The notes below the pieces were generated by a model. That model did not search any database. It was not told the origin of the DNA and saw only the letters and a program-made list of their open reading frames with translations. Below, in pieces: positions 43,013 through 53,053 of a DNA stretch of 64,000 nt (positions within the stretch are counted from its first letter, which is position 1; every line of letters starts with the position of its first letter). A program made the translations under genes and the position numbers. Source of the DNA: Dyella_A ginsengisoli (GTDB lineage: Bacteria > Pseudomonadota > Gammaproteobacteria > Xanthomonadales > Rhodanobacteraceae); the NCBI RefSeq assembly GCF_044904665.1, contig NZ_JADIKM010000001.1:1445442-1509441 (forward strand). Reading direction: 5' to 3'.

Positions 43013-43552
43013 ATGTCGGCAGTCATCCACGCCTCGGTCCAGATGGAACTCACCCCGGACGCCAGCGCCCGGCTGCGCGCGGACATGTCGCCGCAAACGG
43101 CGGTGCAGGAACTGCTCGCCGCCGGCCAGGTGCAGGACGCGCTGAAGCTGCTCGCGCGCCTCATGCCCAAGCGCTACGCGGTGGCCTGGCTGTGCCAGTG
43201 CGCGCGCGACCAGCCGCTGTCGCAGGAAGACCGCATCGGCGCCTCGCTGGCCGAGCAGTGGGTACGCGAGCCCAGCGAGAGCAACCGCCGCGCCGCGTTC
43301 GAATTCGCCCACGCCGGCGGCTACAAGGCGCTCGGTGCGTGGATCGCCGCGGCGGCGGGCTGGTCCGGCGGCAGCCTGGCGCCGGCAGCGCAGGAAACGC
43401 CGGTGCCACCGGCCGAACACCTCACCGCCCGCGCCACAGTGGCCGCGATCAACCTGATGGCCGCACTGGATGCCACGCAGTTCGAGGCGCGCCGCGCCAG
43501 CTACATCGAGCGGGCGATGAGCCTGCTGCACGCCGGGGCGAGCGACGCATGA
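43013..43552 (+). CDS. T6SS-associated helical protein (DUF6931-like)
   Basis: A 179-residue Ala-rich helical protein. It contains LLAAGQVQDALKLLARLMPKRYAVAWLCQ and SESNRRAAFEFAHAGGYKALGAWIAAAAGWSGG, which resemble an uncharacterised family found next to vgrG and fha genes in T6SS loci; the family name is from memory. It starts 15 bases after vgrG with a GGGGAG ribosome site, so it is co-transcribed. A VgrG adaptor or chaperone role is possible. Confidence 0.7.
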   Translation: MSAVIHASVQMELTPDASARLRADMSPQTAVQELLAAGQVQDALKLLARLMPKRYAVAWLCQCARDQPLSQEDRIGASLAEQWVREPSESNRRAAFEFAHAGGYKALGAWIAAAAGWSGGSLAPAAQETPVPPAEHLTARATVAAINLMAALDATQFEARRASYIERAMSLLHAGASDA

Positions 43553-43649
43553 GCGCAGCGGCCACGGATCGCCAATACGAAGCCCGAGCGGCACGACGCG
43601 GCGCGCAGACGCCGGCGTGCCCGACCGATGCAGGAAAGGGGAGCTGAGC

Positions 43650-45041
43650 GTGTCGACGATACCTACCTTGTTGCTGGCGGTGACCGGAACGCACGCCGCC
43701 CAGTTCGGCAGCCGCAGCCAGAAGGCGTTCGAAGGCCGCGACGGCAGCATCGGCCGCTCGGAAGATTGCGACTGGGTGCTGAGCTCCTCCGGCGTGTCAC
43801 GCGTGCACGCGATGATCCGCTGCCTCAACGGCATTTATTTCATCGAGGACCGCAGCACCAACGGCATGCTGCTCAACGGCGTGCCGCTGGTGAAGGGCGA
43901 GCCGTCGGCGCTCAAGCACGGCGACCGCCTGCAGATCGACTCGTTCGAGGTCTCGGTGAACGTGCAGGCCGCCGCCCCGGCCGCACCGGCGCCGGCCCCG
44001 GCGCCCGCGCCGGTGGACATCTTCGCCACCTCGCCGCCGCCTTCTGCTTCGCCGTTTTCCATGCCACCCGCGCCGTTCCCCGCACGCGCCGCAGACCCGC
44101 TGGACGATTTCCTCGACCTCGGGCTCGGCCCGGTGGCACCGGCAGGTGGCGCCCGCGACAGCGGACTCATCCCGGATGCCTCGCCGCTGGGCGGCGCCGA
44201 CCTCGATCCGCTGAGCTTTCTCGACGCGCCGTTCGCGGCGCCCGCGGCCGCACCCGCCGGCGCGCCGCCGGCCACCCCCGGCTGGAACCACAGCTCGGGC
44301 ATGGAAGACCACTTCCGCCCGCCGATCACCGAGGGGCAGCGCCAGGCGCAGGCTCTGCCGGAGAACTGGGATCTGACCATGGGCGATTTCGCCCCGCGGT
44401 CGCCCGCTCCCGCGCCGGCACCCGCGCCGGCGTTTGCGCCGCCGCCGGCTGCTCCGTTCGCGCCACCGGCGGCCGTCGCCGCGCCGACGCCGATGGCAGC
44501 CCCCACGGGCGTGGCACCGCTGCCGCCCGACGTGCAGCAGATGCTGAGCATCGTGGTCGACGGCGTGATGGACGTGCTGCGCGCGCGCGCCGAGATCAAG
44601 AACACGTTCCGCCTGCCGGTGACGATCATCCAGCGCTCGGAGAACAACCCGCTGAAGTTCGCGCCGAATGCGGACGAGGCGCTGCAGAAGATCCTCTCGC
44701 CGCCGAACGCCGCCTTCCTCTCCGGCCCGGCCGCGTTCGACGACGCCTTCGACGACATCCGCTGCCACCAGATGGCGATGCTGGCCGGCGTGCGCGCCGC
44801 GTTCGAGTCGCTGCTGGCGCACTTCGGCCCGGACCGGCTGGAGCAGGAGGTCGATGGCGGCAAGCGCTCGGCCTTCGGCGGCAAGGCGAAGTACTGGGAG
44901 AAGTACCGCGAGAACTTCGAGGGACTGATCAAGAACCCCGACGACTGCTTCCGGCGCCTGTTCGGCGACGAGTTCGCGCGGGCCTACGAGGAACAGCTGG
45001 CGCGGCTGAAGTCGGCGCGGCGCAACAGCGCGCGACGGTAA
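43650..45041 (+). CDS. tagH: T6SS FHA-domain regulator TagH/Fha
   Basis: A 463-residue protein that in related systems is phosphorylated by PpkA and triggers assembly. The FHA domain (about 20-100) shows GSIGRSEDCDWVL, SRVHAMI and DRSTNGMLLNGVPL, which includes the phospho-Thr-binding Arg and Ser. A Pro/Ala-rich linker spans about 110-300. The C-terminal T6SS-specific domain follows (MMDVLRARAEIKN-like and FRRLFGDEFARAYEEQL). The start is GTG 43650 with GGGGAG upstream. The presence of ppkA and pppA later in the operon fits threonine-phosphorylation control. Confidence 0.9.
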   Translation: MSTIPTLLLAVTGTHAAQFGSRSQKAFEGRDGSIGRSEDCDWVLSSSGVSRVHAMIRCLNGIYFIEDRSTNGMLLNGVPLVKGEPSALKHGDRLQIDSFEVSVNVQAAAPAAPAPAPAPAPVDIFATSPPPSASPFSMPPAPFPARAADPLDDFLDLGLGPVAPAGGARDSGLIPDASPLGGADLDPLSFLDAPFAAPAAAPAGAPPATPGWNHSSGMEDHFRPPITEGQRQAQALPENWDLTMGDFAPRSPAPAPAPAPAFAPPPAAPFAPPAAVAAPTPMAAPTGVAPLPPDVQQMLSIVVDGVMDVLRARAEIKNTFRLPVTIIQRSENNPLKFAPNADEALQKILSPPNAAFLSGPAAFDDAFDDIRCHQMAMLAGVRAAFESLLAHFGPDRLEQEVDGGKRSAFGGKAKYWEKYRENFEGLIKNPDDCFRRLFGDEFARAYEEQLARLKSARRNSARR

Positions 45042-45104
45042 CCGCATGCACGACGCGTCGGTGCCATGCCGACGTCGAACCTTTTCGAGATGGGCGCAAA
45101 GCGA

Positions 45105-46445
45105 ATGACGCAGAACAACAAAGTGGTATGGAGCGAAGGGCTGTTCCTGCGGCCCCAGCACCTGCAGCAGCACGAGCGCTACCTGGAGCGCTTCGTCGAG
45201 CTGCGCGCCGGGGCGCTGCGTCCCTACACCTGGGGCTTCACCGAGCTGGAGCTGGAGACCGACCTGCTCGCGGTGGGCAAGCTCGGCATCAAGCGCGCGC
45301 GCGGCGTGTTCCCCGACGGCACGCCGTTCGCCATGCCCGGCGACGACCCGCTGCCGCCGGCGCTGGACGTGGACGGCAACTGGCGCGACCAGACCGTCTA
45401 CCTCACGCTGCCGCTGCGCTCGCCGACCCAACCCGACAGCGGCCGCCCGGAAGCGCCGGCGGAAAAGCTCTTCCGCTACCGCGTGCGCGAGGCCGAAGTG
45501 CGCGACGCCTCCGGCAGCACCGACGGCACCGCACTGCTGGAAGTGGGCGGCATGACCAGCCGCCTCTTGCCCGAATCGCAGCCGCTGGAAGGTCTCACCC
45601 GGCTGCCGCTGGCGCGCATCGTCGAGTGCCGCTCCGATCGCCGCGTGATGCTCGACGAGGGCTTCATGCCCAGCGGCTTCAGCGTGGAGGCGGTGCCGCG
45701 GCTGGTAACCTTCCTCACCGAACTGCTCGGCCTGTTGCACCAGCGCGGCGAAGCGCTGGCCAGCCGCGTGGCGGTGACCGACCGCGGCGGCGCGGCGGAG
45801 ATCGCCGACTTTCTGCTGCTGCAGGTGGTCAACCGGAGCCAGCCGCTCGTGGCGCACCTGGCCGAAGCGCCGCTGGTGCATCCGGAAGAGCTGTACCGCG
45901 TGATGGTGATGCTGGCCGGCGAGCTGGCCACGTTCACCGCGTCGGGCAAGCGGCCCGGCGCGTTCCCCGCCTACCGTCACGATTCGCTGCGCGAGAGTTT
46001 CGAGCCGGTGATCGTGGCCCTGCGCAACAGCCTGAGCGCGGTGATGGAGCAGACCGCCACGCCGATCCCGCTGCAGCAGCGCAAGTTCGGCGTGTGGGTG
46101 GCAGTGGTACCGGACCTCACCCTGCTGGACACCGCCGCCTTCGTGCTGGCGGCCAAGGCGGATCTCAAGTCCGAGGACCTGCGCCGGCAGCTGCCGGCGG
46201 TATCCAAGATCGGTCCGGTCGAGAAGATCCGCGACCTGGTCAACCTGCAGCTGCCGGGCATCGGCGTGAGCCCGATGCCGGTGGCGCCGCGGCAGATTCC
46301 GTACAACGCGGGCTACCTGTACTTCGAGTTCGACAAGCATTCGCCGATGTGGCGCGAGTTGAAGACTTCCGGCGGCATCGCCTTCCATTTCGGCAGCGAG
46401 TTCGCCGGTCTCGACCTGCAGCTCTGGGCCATCAGGGGAGGTTGA
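45105..46445 (+). CDS. tssK: T6SS baseplate protein TssK
   Basis: A 446-residue protein that links baseplate to membrane complex. It has KVVWSEGLFLRPQHLQQHERYLE at the N-terminus, the family hallmark, and FGVWVAVVPDLTLLDTAAFVLAA later. The ATG at 45105 (MTQNNKVVWSEG) was chosen by family alignment; in-frame ATGs at 45066 and 45090 would add residues without homology. It precedes tssL by four bases. Confidence 0.93.
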   Translation: MTQNNKVVWSEGLFLRPQHLQQHERYLERFVELRAGALRPYTWGFTELELETDLLAVGKLGIKRARGVFPDGTPFAMPGDDPLPPALDVDGNWRDQTVYLTLPLRSPTQPDSGRPEAPAEKLFRYRVREAEVRDASGSTDGTALLEVGGMTSRLLPESQPLEGLTRLPLARIVECRSDRRVMLDEGFMPSGFSVEAVPRLVTFLTELLGLLHQRGEALASRVAVTDRGGAAEIADFLLLQVVNRSQPLVAHLAEAPLVHPEELYRVMVMLAGELATFTASGKRPGAFPAYRHDSLRESFEPVIVALRNSLSAVMEQTATPIPLQQRKFGVWVAVVPDLTLLDTAAFVLAAKADLKSEDLRRQLPAVSKIGPVEKIRDLVNLQLPGIGVSPMPVAPRQIPYNAGYLYFEFDKHSPMWRELKTSGGIAFHFGSEFAGLDLQLWAIRGG

Positions 46446-46449
46446 GCAC

Positions 46450-47793
46450 ATGAACACACCGAACGGCCCCGGCAATCCGCCTATCCCCGACGACGCCACC
46501 GTGGTGCGCCCGCGCGGGCAGGCCGGTGCAGCGCCCATGCCCGCCGCGCCAGCTCATGCACCGCCGCCCGTCGCCGCGCCCGCTGCGGCGCGGCCGATGG
46601 AGGCCGCGCGCGCGGACATCAGCGAATTCCTCGGCGGCGGCATGAACCCGCTGGTGCAGACTGCCAGCCCGCTGCTGCTGCTGGGCGTGCAGTTGCGCCA
46701 CAGCGTCTCGCCGCCGGACGCCACGCACCTGCGCGACCAGGTGATCGCTCAGGTGCGCAAGTTCGAGAGCCACGCCACCGCCGCCGGCCTGCCGGCGCAG
46801 ACGGTCACCGCGGCGCGCTACGTGCTGTGCACCATGCTCGACGAGTCGGTGCTCAACGCGCCGTGGGGCGAGCAGAGCGGCTGGGCGCAGAAGACCCTGC
46901 TGGTCACCTTCCACGGCGAGTCGTACGGCGGCGCCAAGTTCTTCCAGATCCTGGAGCGGCTGTGCGCCGACTTCAGCCGGCACATCGACCTGATCGAGCT
47001 GATGTACCTGTGCCTGGCGCTGGGCTTCGGCGGGCGCTACCAGATCGAATCGGGCGGTCGCGCCAAGCTGGCCGACATCCAGGAAGACCTCTACCGCCGC
47101 ATCAAGGCGCAGCGCGCGCCGGCCGCCGATGAGCTGGCGCCGCACTGGCGCGGCATCGAGGACCGGCGCAATCCGCTGATCCGCTACGTGCCGCTGTGGG
47201 TGATCGCGGCGGCCGCGGCGTGCGTGCTGCTGGTCGCCTTCGTGGTGTTCTACACGCGGCTCAACGCAGCCTCCGCACCGGCCAGTGCGCAGATCGCGCA
47301 GATCGGCCTGGACAGCGCCACGCCGCCGGATACCCGCGCGTTGCCGCCGGTGCCGCACAAGAGCCTCAAGCAGCTGCTGGCACCCGAGGAGCAGGCCGGC
47401 AAGCTCACCGTGGACGAGCAGCCCGACGGCACCGCGCTGGTGCGCCTGGGTGCGGCGGACATGTTCGCCTCCGGCGGCGTCGACGTGAGCGCCAGCGAGC
47501 TGCCGGTGCTGCACGCGATCACCGTCGCGCTGAACCAGGTGGCGGGGCGGGTGATCGTGGTCGGCCATACCGACGACCAGCCGATCCACTCGCTGAAGTT
47601 CAAGGACAACTTCGAGCTGTCAGCCGCGCGCGCGCGCTCGGTGCTGGAGATCCTCAGCCAGGGCCTGGACAACCCGGCGCGGATGGAATCGAGCGGCGCG
47701 GGTTCCTCGCAGCCGATCGCGCTGCCGCCGAATCTTCCGGCCAACCGCACGCGCAACCGGCGTGTGGAAATCAAGTACATCCCGGAGGGTTGA
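46450..47793 (+). CDS. tssL: T6SS membrane protein TssL with OmpA-like peptidoglycan-binding domain
   Basis: A 447-residue inner-membrane anchor protein. A Pro/Ala-rich N-terminus is followed by the DotU domain (about 60-235; YVLCTMLDESVLNAPWGE, TFHGESYGGAKFFQILERL), one membrane segment (WVIAAAAACVLLVAFVVF, about 249-266) and a C-terminal OmpA domain (about 320-445) with VGHTDDQPIHS, FELSAARARSVLEIL and NRTRNRRVEIKY. The fused OmpA domain anchors the complex to the cell wall and may compensate for a lipoprotein anchor, since no tssJ is visible in this locus. Confidence 0.93.
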   Translation: MNTPNGPGNPPIPDDATVVRPRGQAGAAPMPAAPAHAPPPVAAPAAARPMEAARADISEFLGGGMNPLVQTASPLLLLGVQLRHSVSPPDATHLRDQVIAQVRKFESHATAAGLPAQTVTAARYVLCTMLDESVLNAPWGEQSGWAQKTLLVTFHGESYGGAKFFQILERLCADFSRHIDLIELMYLCLALGFGGRYQIESGGRAKLADIQEDLYRRIKAQRAPAADELAPHWRGIEDRRNPLIRYVPLWVIAAAAACVLLVAFVVFYTRLNAASAPASAQIAQIGLDSATPPDTRALPPVPHKSLKQLLAPEEQAGKLTVDEQPDGTALVRLGAADMFASGGVDVSASELPVLHAITVALNQVAGRVIVVGHTDDQPIHSLKFKDNFELSAARARSVLEILSQGLDNPARMESSGAGSSQPIALPPNLPANRTRNRRVEIKYIPEG

Positions 47794-47797
47794 GCAC

Positions 47798-50700
47798 GTG
47801 AAAAAGTTTCTTTCCCTGCTCAAGTCCGGCTGGTTCATCGCGCTGGTCGGCCTGCTGCTGCTGTCGCTGCTGATCTGGCTCGGTGGCCCCTACCTCGGCA
47901 TCGGCGACAGCCAGCCGCTGGCCAGCCCGGTGACGCGGCTGGTGGTGATCATCGTGCTGCTGGCGGTGTGGGTGGTGGCGCTGCAGATCCAGCAGATGCG
48001 CCTGCGCAGCAAGACCGCGCAGATGTCCGGCGACATCGCCGGGCAGGACGCCGGCGCGGCCGCGGCCGGCGCCGGCGACGACCGCAGTGCCGGCGAGCGC
48101 GCCCAGCTCGCCACGCGTTTCCAGGAGGCGGTGGACACGCTGCGTAAAGCCAAGCACGGCGGCGGCAATCTCTACACGCTGCCGTGGTACGTGGTGATCG
48201 GTCCGCCGGGCTCGGGCAAGAGCACGCTGCTGCAGAATTCCGGACTCAACTTCCCGCTGTCGGACCGCTTCGGCAAGCAGGCGCTGCGCGGCATCGGCGG
48301 CACCCGCAACTGTGACTGGTGGTTCACCGACGAGGCGGTTTTTCTCGACACCGCCGGGCGCTACACCACCCAGGATTCGGACAAGAACGCCGACGCCTCG
48401 GCCTGGGCCGAGTTCCTCAAGCTGCTGCGCCGCTACCGCAAGCGCCGGCCGATCAACGGCGTGGTCATTGCGATGAGCATGTCCGACCTGCTGGTGCTGG
48501 ACGACAACGCGCGCTACGAGCACGTGCAGGCGGTGCGCCGTCGCCTCGACGAGCTGGCCGAGCACCTGCGCATCGGCGTGCCCGTTTACCTGGTACTGAC
48601 CAAGTGCGATCTGATCGCCGGCTTCAGCGAGTTCTTCGACGATCTCAATCCGGAGCTGCGCAGCCAAGTCTGGGGCATGTCGTTCCCGGTCAACAAGACC
48701 ATGGACGGCACCGCGGCCAAGGCGTTCGCCGACGAGTTCCAGATCCTGCTGGACCGGCTCAACACGCGCGTGCTCGATCGCCTGCACGCCGAGAACGACC
48801 GCAGCCGCCGTGCGGCGATCCTGTCGTTCCCGCAGCAGCTCGGTGCCTTGCGCGACGTGGCGCGGCAGTTCGTGGAGGGCGTGTTCGCGCCCAATCCCTA
48901 CGCCAGCCAGCCGCTGTTGCGCGGCGTGTATCTCACCTCGGGCACGCAGGAAGGCGCGCCGATCGACCGCATGATGAGCGCGGTGGCGCGCACCTTCGGC
49001 GTGGACGCGGCGAAGGTGCAGGCCAAGGGCGCGCAGCAGCGCACGTTCTTCGTCGAGCGGCTGCTCAAGGACGTGCTGTTCAAGGAGTCGGGCTTCGCCG
49101 GCACCAACCCGAAGCTGGAGCGGCAGAAGATCCTGCTGCAGGCGGCCTCGTATGCCGGCGTGCTGCTGGCCACGGCGCTGCTGTTCGTCGGCATGGCCAC
49201 CAGCTATGGCCGCAACCGCAGCTACCTGGGCAAGGTGCAGCAGGCGCTGGCCGGCTATCCGGTGAAGAACGACCTGGCCGCGGCGACCACCCAGAAAGCG
49301 TATTTCGCGATGGCGCTGGAGCGGCTCGAAGCGTTGTCCGGCGTGCAGGACGTGGCGCAGCAGTACCAGGGCCACGTGCCGTGGCTGATGCGCTTCGGTT
49401 TGTATCAAGGCAAGGCGGTGGGCGGCGAAGTGCACGACGCCTACCTGCGCGAACTCAACGGCATCCTGCTGCCGGGCGTAGCCTCGCAGTTCCGCTCGGG
49501 CCTCACCGGCAACGCCAGCGATCCGCAGGCGCTGTACTACTACCTCAAGGGCTACCTGATGCTGGGCGAGCCCAAGCACCAGGACCCCGCCCAGCTGGAG
49601 GCGCTGACCACCATCGAGTGGCGCAAGGTGTTCCCCGGCGACGACGTGCTGCAGACGGCCGCCGCCAAGCACTTCCACGCGCTGGTCAATGAGCCTGGCC
49701 GCATGCGTGCGATCAGCCTGGACAATGGCCTGGTGGAACAGGCGCGCGCCACGTTGCGCACCGCCGACCTCTCGGCGCTGGTCTACGGCAGCCTCAAGCT
49801 GTCGGCCGATGCCGGCGAGTCATCGCCGCTGCAGCTGGACAAGGCGCTGGGCCTGCTCGGCAACGTGTTCCGCCGCCGCAGCGGCACCTCGCTGTCCACG
49901 CCGTTGCCGGCGCTGTTCACCCAGCCGGTGTTCGCGCAGGAAGTGAGCAAGGGCATCGAGCAGGCGGTGACCGATTTCACCAAGGACGACTGGGTATTCG
50001 GCGCCAGCACGATCGACGCGATCGGCAAGGCGCGGCTGCAGCAACAGGTGCTGGCGCTGTACCAGACCGACTACATCAAGACCTGGGACGATCTGCTGGC
50101 CGACCTCGAGCTGCAGCCGATCGCCAGCATCCAGGACGCCAGCGCGATCGCCGCCAAGCTGTCCGGCCCCAGCTCGCCGCTGAAGGCCCTGCTCGGCGTG
50201 GTGCGCGACAACACCCACGACCTGCTGCGCGCGCCGCCGGAAGACGGCGCCGACAAGGCGCTGGACGCGGCGAAGAAGGCGGCCGAGAAGAAGGCCACAC
50301 AGAGCGCGCTCAGTCGCGCGCTGGCCGCTGCAGCCGGTTCGACGCCTGCCGCGACGACAGAGAAGCCGGGCGATGCGATCAGCGCGCACTTCGACACGCT
50401 CAACAAGCTCAGCGAAGGCGCGCCCGGCGCGGCGCCGATCGACCAGACGCTGGGCGTGCTCGATCAGCTCAGCAAGACGCTGCTGACCATGACCGATTTC
50501 AGCAGCGGCGCCGGCCAGCCCAATCCGCAGCTGCTGCTGGCACAGCAGGCCGCGGCGCAGCTGCCGCCGCCGGTGTCCGGCTGGGTCGCCGCGCTCACCG
50601 GCAAGAGCCAGGCGCTGTTGGCCAGCGGCACCAAGGGCGCGCTGGATGACCAGTTCCAGCAGGCCGTGGCGAAGGACTGCGCCGACTTCACCCGGGGCCG

Positions 50701-51325
50701 CTACCCGTTCGCGCCCAACGGCAAGTCGGAGATCCCGCTGCAGAACTTTGCCGAGCTGTTCGGCTACGGCGGCCAGTTCGACGCGTTCTACAAGCAGACG
50801 CTGGAGAAGCTGGTCGACGCCAGCGGCCGCAACTGGCAGTGGAAGACCGGCCCCGGCGCGGTCAGCGGCTCGCCCGGCATACTGGCGCAGATGCAACTGG
50901 CCGACTCGATCAAGCAGATGTACTTCCGCAATGGCAGCGCCACGCCGGAGGTGGATTTCACCTGGCAGGCGCCGCAGCTCGATGCGGGCATCGGCAAGCT
51001 GGTGATCAACGTCGAAGGCCAGAAGTACGAGTACACGCCCGGCGGCGCCATGAGTGCGGCGATGAAATGGCCCGGCCCGCAGCCAGGCCAGGTTTCGTTC
51101 ACCGCCTACGACACGGCGGGCAACCTGATCAGCAGCGTCGATTACCAGGGCGACTGGGCGTTCTTCCGTGCGCTGCAGGCGGCCGGGCTCACGCGCCAGT
51201 CGGACCTGCGCTTCGCCGCCTCGCTGAACTTCGGCGGGCACGTGGCAAGGCTCACGCTGCAGGCCAACAACCTGAAGAACCCGTTCCTCAATACCGACGT
51301 GCAGCGCTTCCGGTGCGGAGGCTGA
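47798..51325 (+). CDS. tssM: T6SS membrane complex protein TssM/IcmF
   Basis: A 1175-residue inner-membrane protein with a long periplasmic domain. Two membrane segments lie near residues 8-30 and 45-66, then a cytoplasmic NTPase-like domain with Walker A GPPGSGKSTLLQ near 135 and DTAGRYTTQDSD, a third segment near 445-470 (LLLATALLFVGMATS region) and the periplasmic part with the C-terminal IcmF motifs. The start is GTG 47798 with a GGAGGG ribosome site. It is followed three bases later by tagF. Confidence 0.94.
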   Translation: MKKFLSLLKSGWFIALVGLLLLSLLIWLGGPYLGIGDSQPLASPVTRLVVIIVLLAVWVVALQIQQMRLRSKTAQMSGDIAGQDAGAAAAGAGDDRSAGERAQLATRFQEAVDTLRKAKHGGGNLYTLPWYVVIGPPGSGKSTLLQNSGLNFPLSDRFGKQALRGIGGTRNCDWWFTDEAVFLDTAGRYTTQDSDKNADASAWAEFLKLLRRYRKRRPINGVVIAMSMSDLLVLDDNARYEHVQAVRRRLDELAEHLRIGVPVYLVLTKCDLIAGFSEFFDDLNPELRSQVWGMSFPVNKTMDGTAAKAFADEFQILLDRLNTRVLDRLHAENDRSRRAAILSFPQQLGALRDVARQFVEGVFAPNPYASQPLLRGVYLTSGTQEGAPIDRMMSAVARTFGVDAAKVQAKGAQQRTFFVERLLKDVLFKESGFAGTNPKLERQKILLQAASYAGVLLATALLFVGMATSYGRNRSYLGKVQQALAGYPVKNDLAAATTQKAYFAMALERLEALSGVQDVAQQYQGHVPWLMRFGLYQGKAVGGEVHDAYLRELNGILLPGVASQFRSGLTGNASDPQALYYYLKGYLMLGEPKHQDPAQLEALTTIEWRKVFPGDDVLQTAAAKHFHALVNEPGRMRAISLDNGLVEQARATLRTADLSALVYGSLKLSADAGESSPLQLDKALGLLGNVFRRRSGTSLSTPLPALFTQPVFAQEVSKGIEQAVTDFTKDDWVFGASTIDAIGKARLQQQVLALYQTDYIKTWDDLLADLELQPIASIQDASAIAAKLSGPSSPLKALLGVVRDNTHDLLRAPPEDGADKALDAAKKAAEKKATQSALSRALAAAAGSTPAATTEKPGDAISAHFDTLNKLSEGAPGAAPIDQTLGVLDQLSKTLLTMTDFSSGAGQPNPQLLLAQQAAAQLPPPVSGWVAALTGKSQALLASGTKGALDDQFQQAVAKDCADFTRGRYPFAPNGKSEIPLQNFAELFGYGGQFDAFYKQTLEKLVDASGRNWQWKTGPGAVSGSPGILAQMQLADSIKQMYFRNGSATPEVDFTWQAPQLDAGIGKLVINVEGQKYEYTPGGAMSAAMKWPGPQPGQVSFTAYDTAGNLISSVDYQGDWAFFRALQAAGLTRQSDLRFAASLNFGGHVARLTLQANNLKNPFLNTDVQRFRCGG

Positions 51326-51328
51326 GCG

Positions 51329-53053
51329 ATGCCGAATCCAACAGGGGGGATTCCGGCATCCGTGGGCTTCTTCGGCAAGCTGCCGGGAGCGGGTGACTTC
51401 GTGCAGCGGCGGCTGCCGGCGGATTTCGTGGAGCGCTGGGACCGCCACTTCGAACACGCCGTGGCGGCGAGCCGCGAGCGCCTCGGCGAACGCTGGCACG
51501 ACGCGTGGTACGCCAGCCCGGCCTGGCGCTTCGTGCTGGCGCCGGGCGTGTGCGCCGACACCGCCTGGGCCGGCGTGATGGCACCGGCGTCCGACCGCGT
51601 CGGACGCTGCTTTCCGATGGTGATGGCCGCGCCGCTGGGCGCCGAACGCGCGGCCGTGGCACACACGCTGCGCGAAGCGCAACGCTGGTTCGACGCGCTG
51701 GAGCATGCCCACGCCGAGGCGCGCTATCACGGTTCGGCGGCCGAGGCGTTCGATGCGCGGCTGGCCAGCCTGCCCGGTCCGCTGGAGGTGCTGCGCAGCG
51801 ATCCGGCCGCCGCCCTGCAGGGCATCGACTGGCGCACCTCCGCGCACTGGCGCATGCCGCTGCGCGTGCACGGCCACGATGAGGCCTTCCTGGAGACGCT
51901 GTGGCAGCAGGTCGCCACCGCCGGGCCCGCATGGTGCCTGTGGTGGACGCACGGCGCCGGCGCGGTGCCGGCCAGCGCCATGCTGACCCAGGGCCTGCCC
52001 GCGCCGGCCAGCTATGCGGCGTTTCTGGATGCCGGGCACGCCGACGACAGCTGGCGTTCGCTGCGATCCTTCGGTGCGCCGGCGCCTGCCGCCGCGCCCG
52101 CGCCAGCTGCGGCACCGCCCTCGCCGGTCGCGCCGCCCGCGCCTGTGGCAGCGCCGGAGCCGGTGCGGGTGCCCGCCGCGCCAGCGGTCGCGCCGACGCC
52201 GCTTCCCGACGATCTCTCCGCCTTGCTTGAGGGCATCGGTACCCCGGCACCACCGGTTCCCGACGACATCACGGTGCCGGGCTTCGGTCGCGCCGCGCCC
52301 GCAGCGGCCACTCCGGCGCCGGCCGCGGTATCAGAGCCCGCATCAGCCCCCGCCGCGCGCGCAGCGCCGGTCTCGGTGAGTCCGCCTGCTGCTGCGGCGG
52401 CGGCGACACCAGCGATGCACACGGTGTATCGCAGTCCCGAAGGCGCGCTGACCGTACTGGCCGCCGATGACGGTGCGCACGATCCGCGCTGCCGCGGCGC
52501 CGCCACGGCGCAGGCGGTGGCGGCCGCGATGCAACCGGGCGACTTCTCCGGTGGCATGCAGAAGCTGCGCGAGCGGCTGCTGGCCCGCCACGGGGCGCTG
52601 CAGGCGACCAGCGAGGATCTGATCGATCCGGTGATGGAAGACGCGGCGGTGATCGCGCTGCACACCACCGGCCGCTGGGCGGCGTTGCTGCGTATCGGCA
52701 CCGGCGAGGCGTGGCAGTGGCGACGCGGCCAGATGCGCCCGGTGTTCGCCGGCGAGAGCGCGTCGGCGTCGGCCGGCGTCGACACGCTGCTGACCAACCG
52801 TCGTGGGGCGGTGGCCGTGGGCCTGGGCGGTGCCGGCGAGCCGCAGTGCGACGACATCGTGTGCGCGGTGGAGCCGGGCGATCGCTTCCTGCTGCTGTCC
52901 ACGCGCCGGCTGATGGCGCTGGACCCGGCGCTGCTGGCGCAGGCGCTGGCGTTACCCGACTGCGACAGCGCCCGCGCGCGCATCGCCCACGCCTGCGCGC
53001 TGGGCACCGATCCCTCGCCGTGGCCGCTGGCCGTCATCGAGATCGCGTCATGA
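51329..53053 (+). CDS. tagF: TagF fused to a degenerate PP2C-like domain
   Basis: A 574-residue protein. Residues 1 to about 220 are the TagF domain (SVGFFGKLPGAGDFVQRRLP, DRVGRCFPMVMAAPL); TagF is a post-translational T6SS repressor in Pseudomonas. A Pro/Ala linker spans about 250-365. Residues about 365-574 read as a PP2C phosphatase fold in which the metal motif DGMGGH is represented by AADDGAHD and GDSR by IGTGEAWQWR, so catalytic residues appear lost. The gene overlaps pppA by four bases (ATGA). Fusion of TagF to a phosphatase-like domain is known in some T6SS loci; its inactivity here is inferred. Confidence 0.85.
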   Translation: MPNPTGGIPASVGFFGKLPGAGDFVQRRLPADFVERWDRHFEHAVAASRERLGERWHDAWYASPAWRFVLAPGVCADTAWAGVMAPASDRVGRCFPMVMAAPLGAERAAVAHTLREAQRWFDALEHAHAEARYHGSAAEAFDARLASLPGPLEVLRSDPAAALQGIDWRTSAHWRMPLRVHGHDEAFLETLWQQVATAGPAWCLWWTHGAGAVPASAMLTQGLPAPASYAAFLDAGHADDSWRSLRSFGAPAPAAAPAPAAAPPSPVAPPAPVAAPEPVRVPAAPAVAPTPLPDDLSALLEGIGTPAPPVPDDITVPGFGRAAPAAATPAPAAVSEPASAPAARAAPVSVSPPAAAAAATPAMHTVYRSPEGALTVLAADDGAHDPRCRGAATAQAVAAAMQPGDFSGGMQKLRERLLARHGALQATSEDLIDPVMEDAAVIALHTTGRWAALLRIGTGEAWQWRRGQMRPVFAGESASASAGVDTLLTNRRGAVAVGLGGAGEPQCDDIVCAVEPGDRFLLLSTRRLMALDPALLAQALALPDCDSARARIAHACALGTDPSPWPLAVIEIAS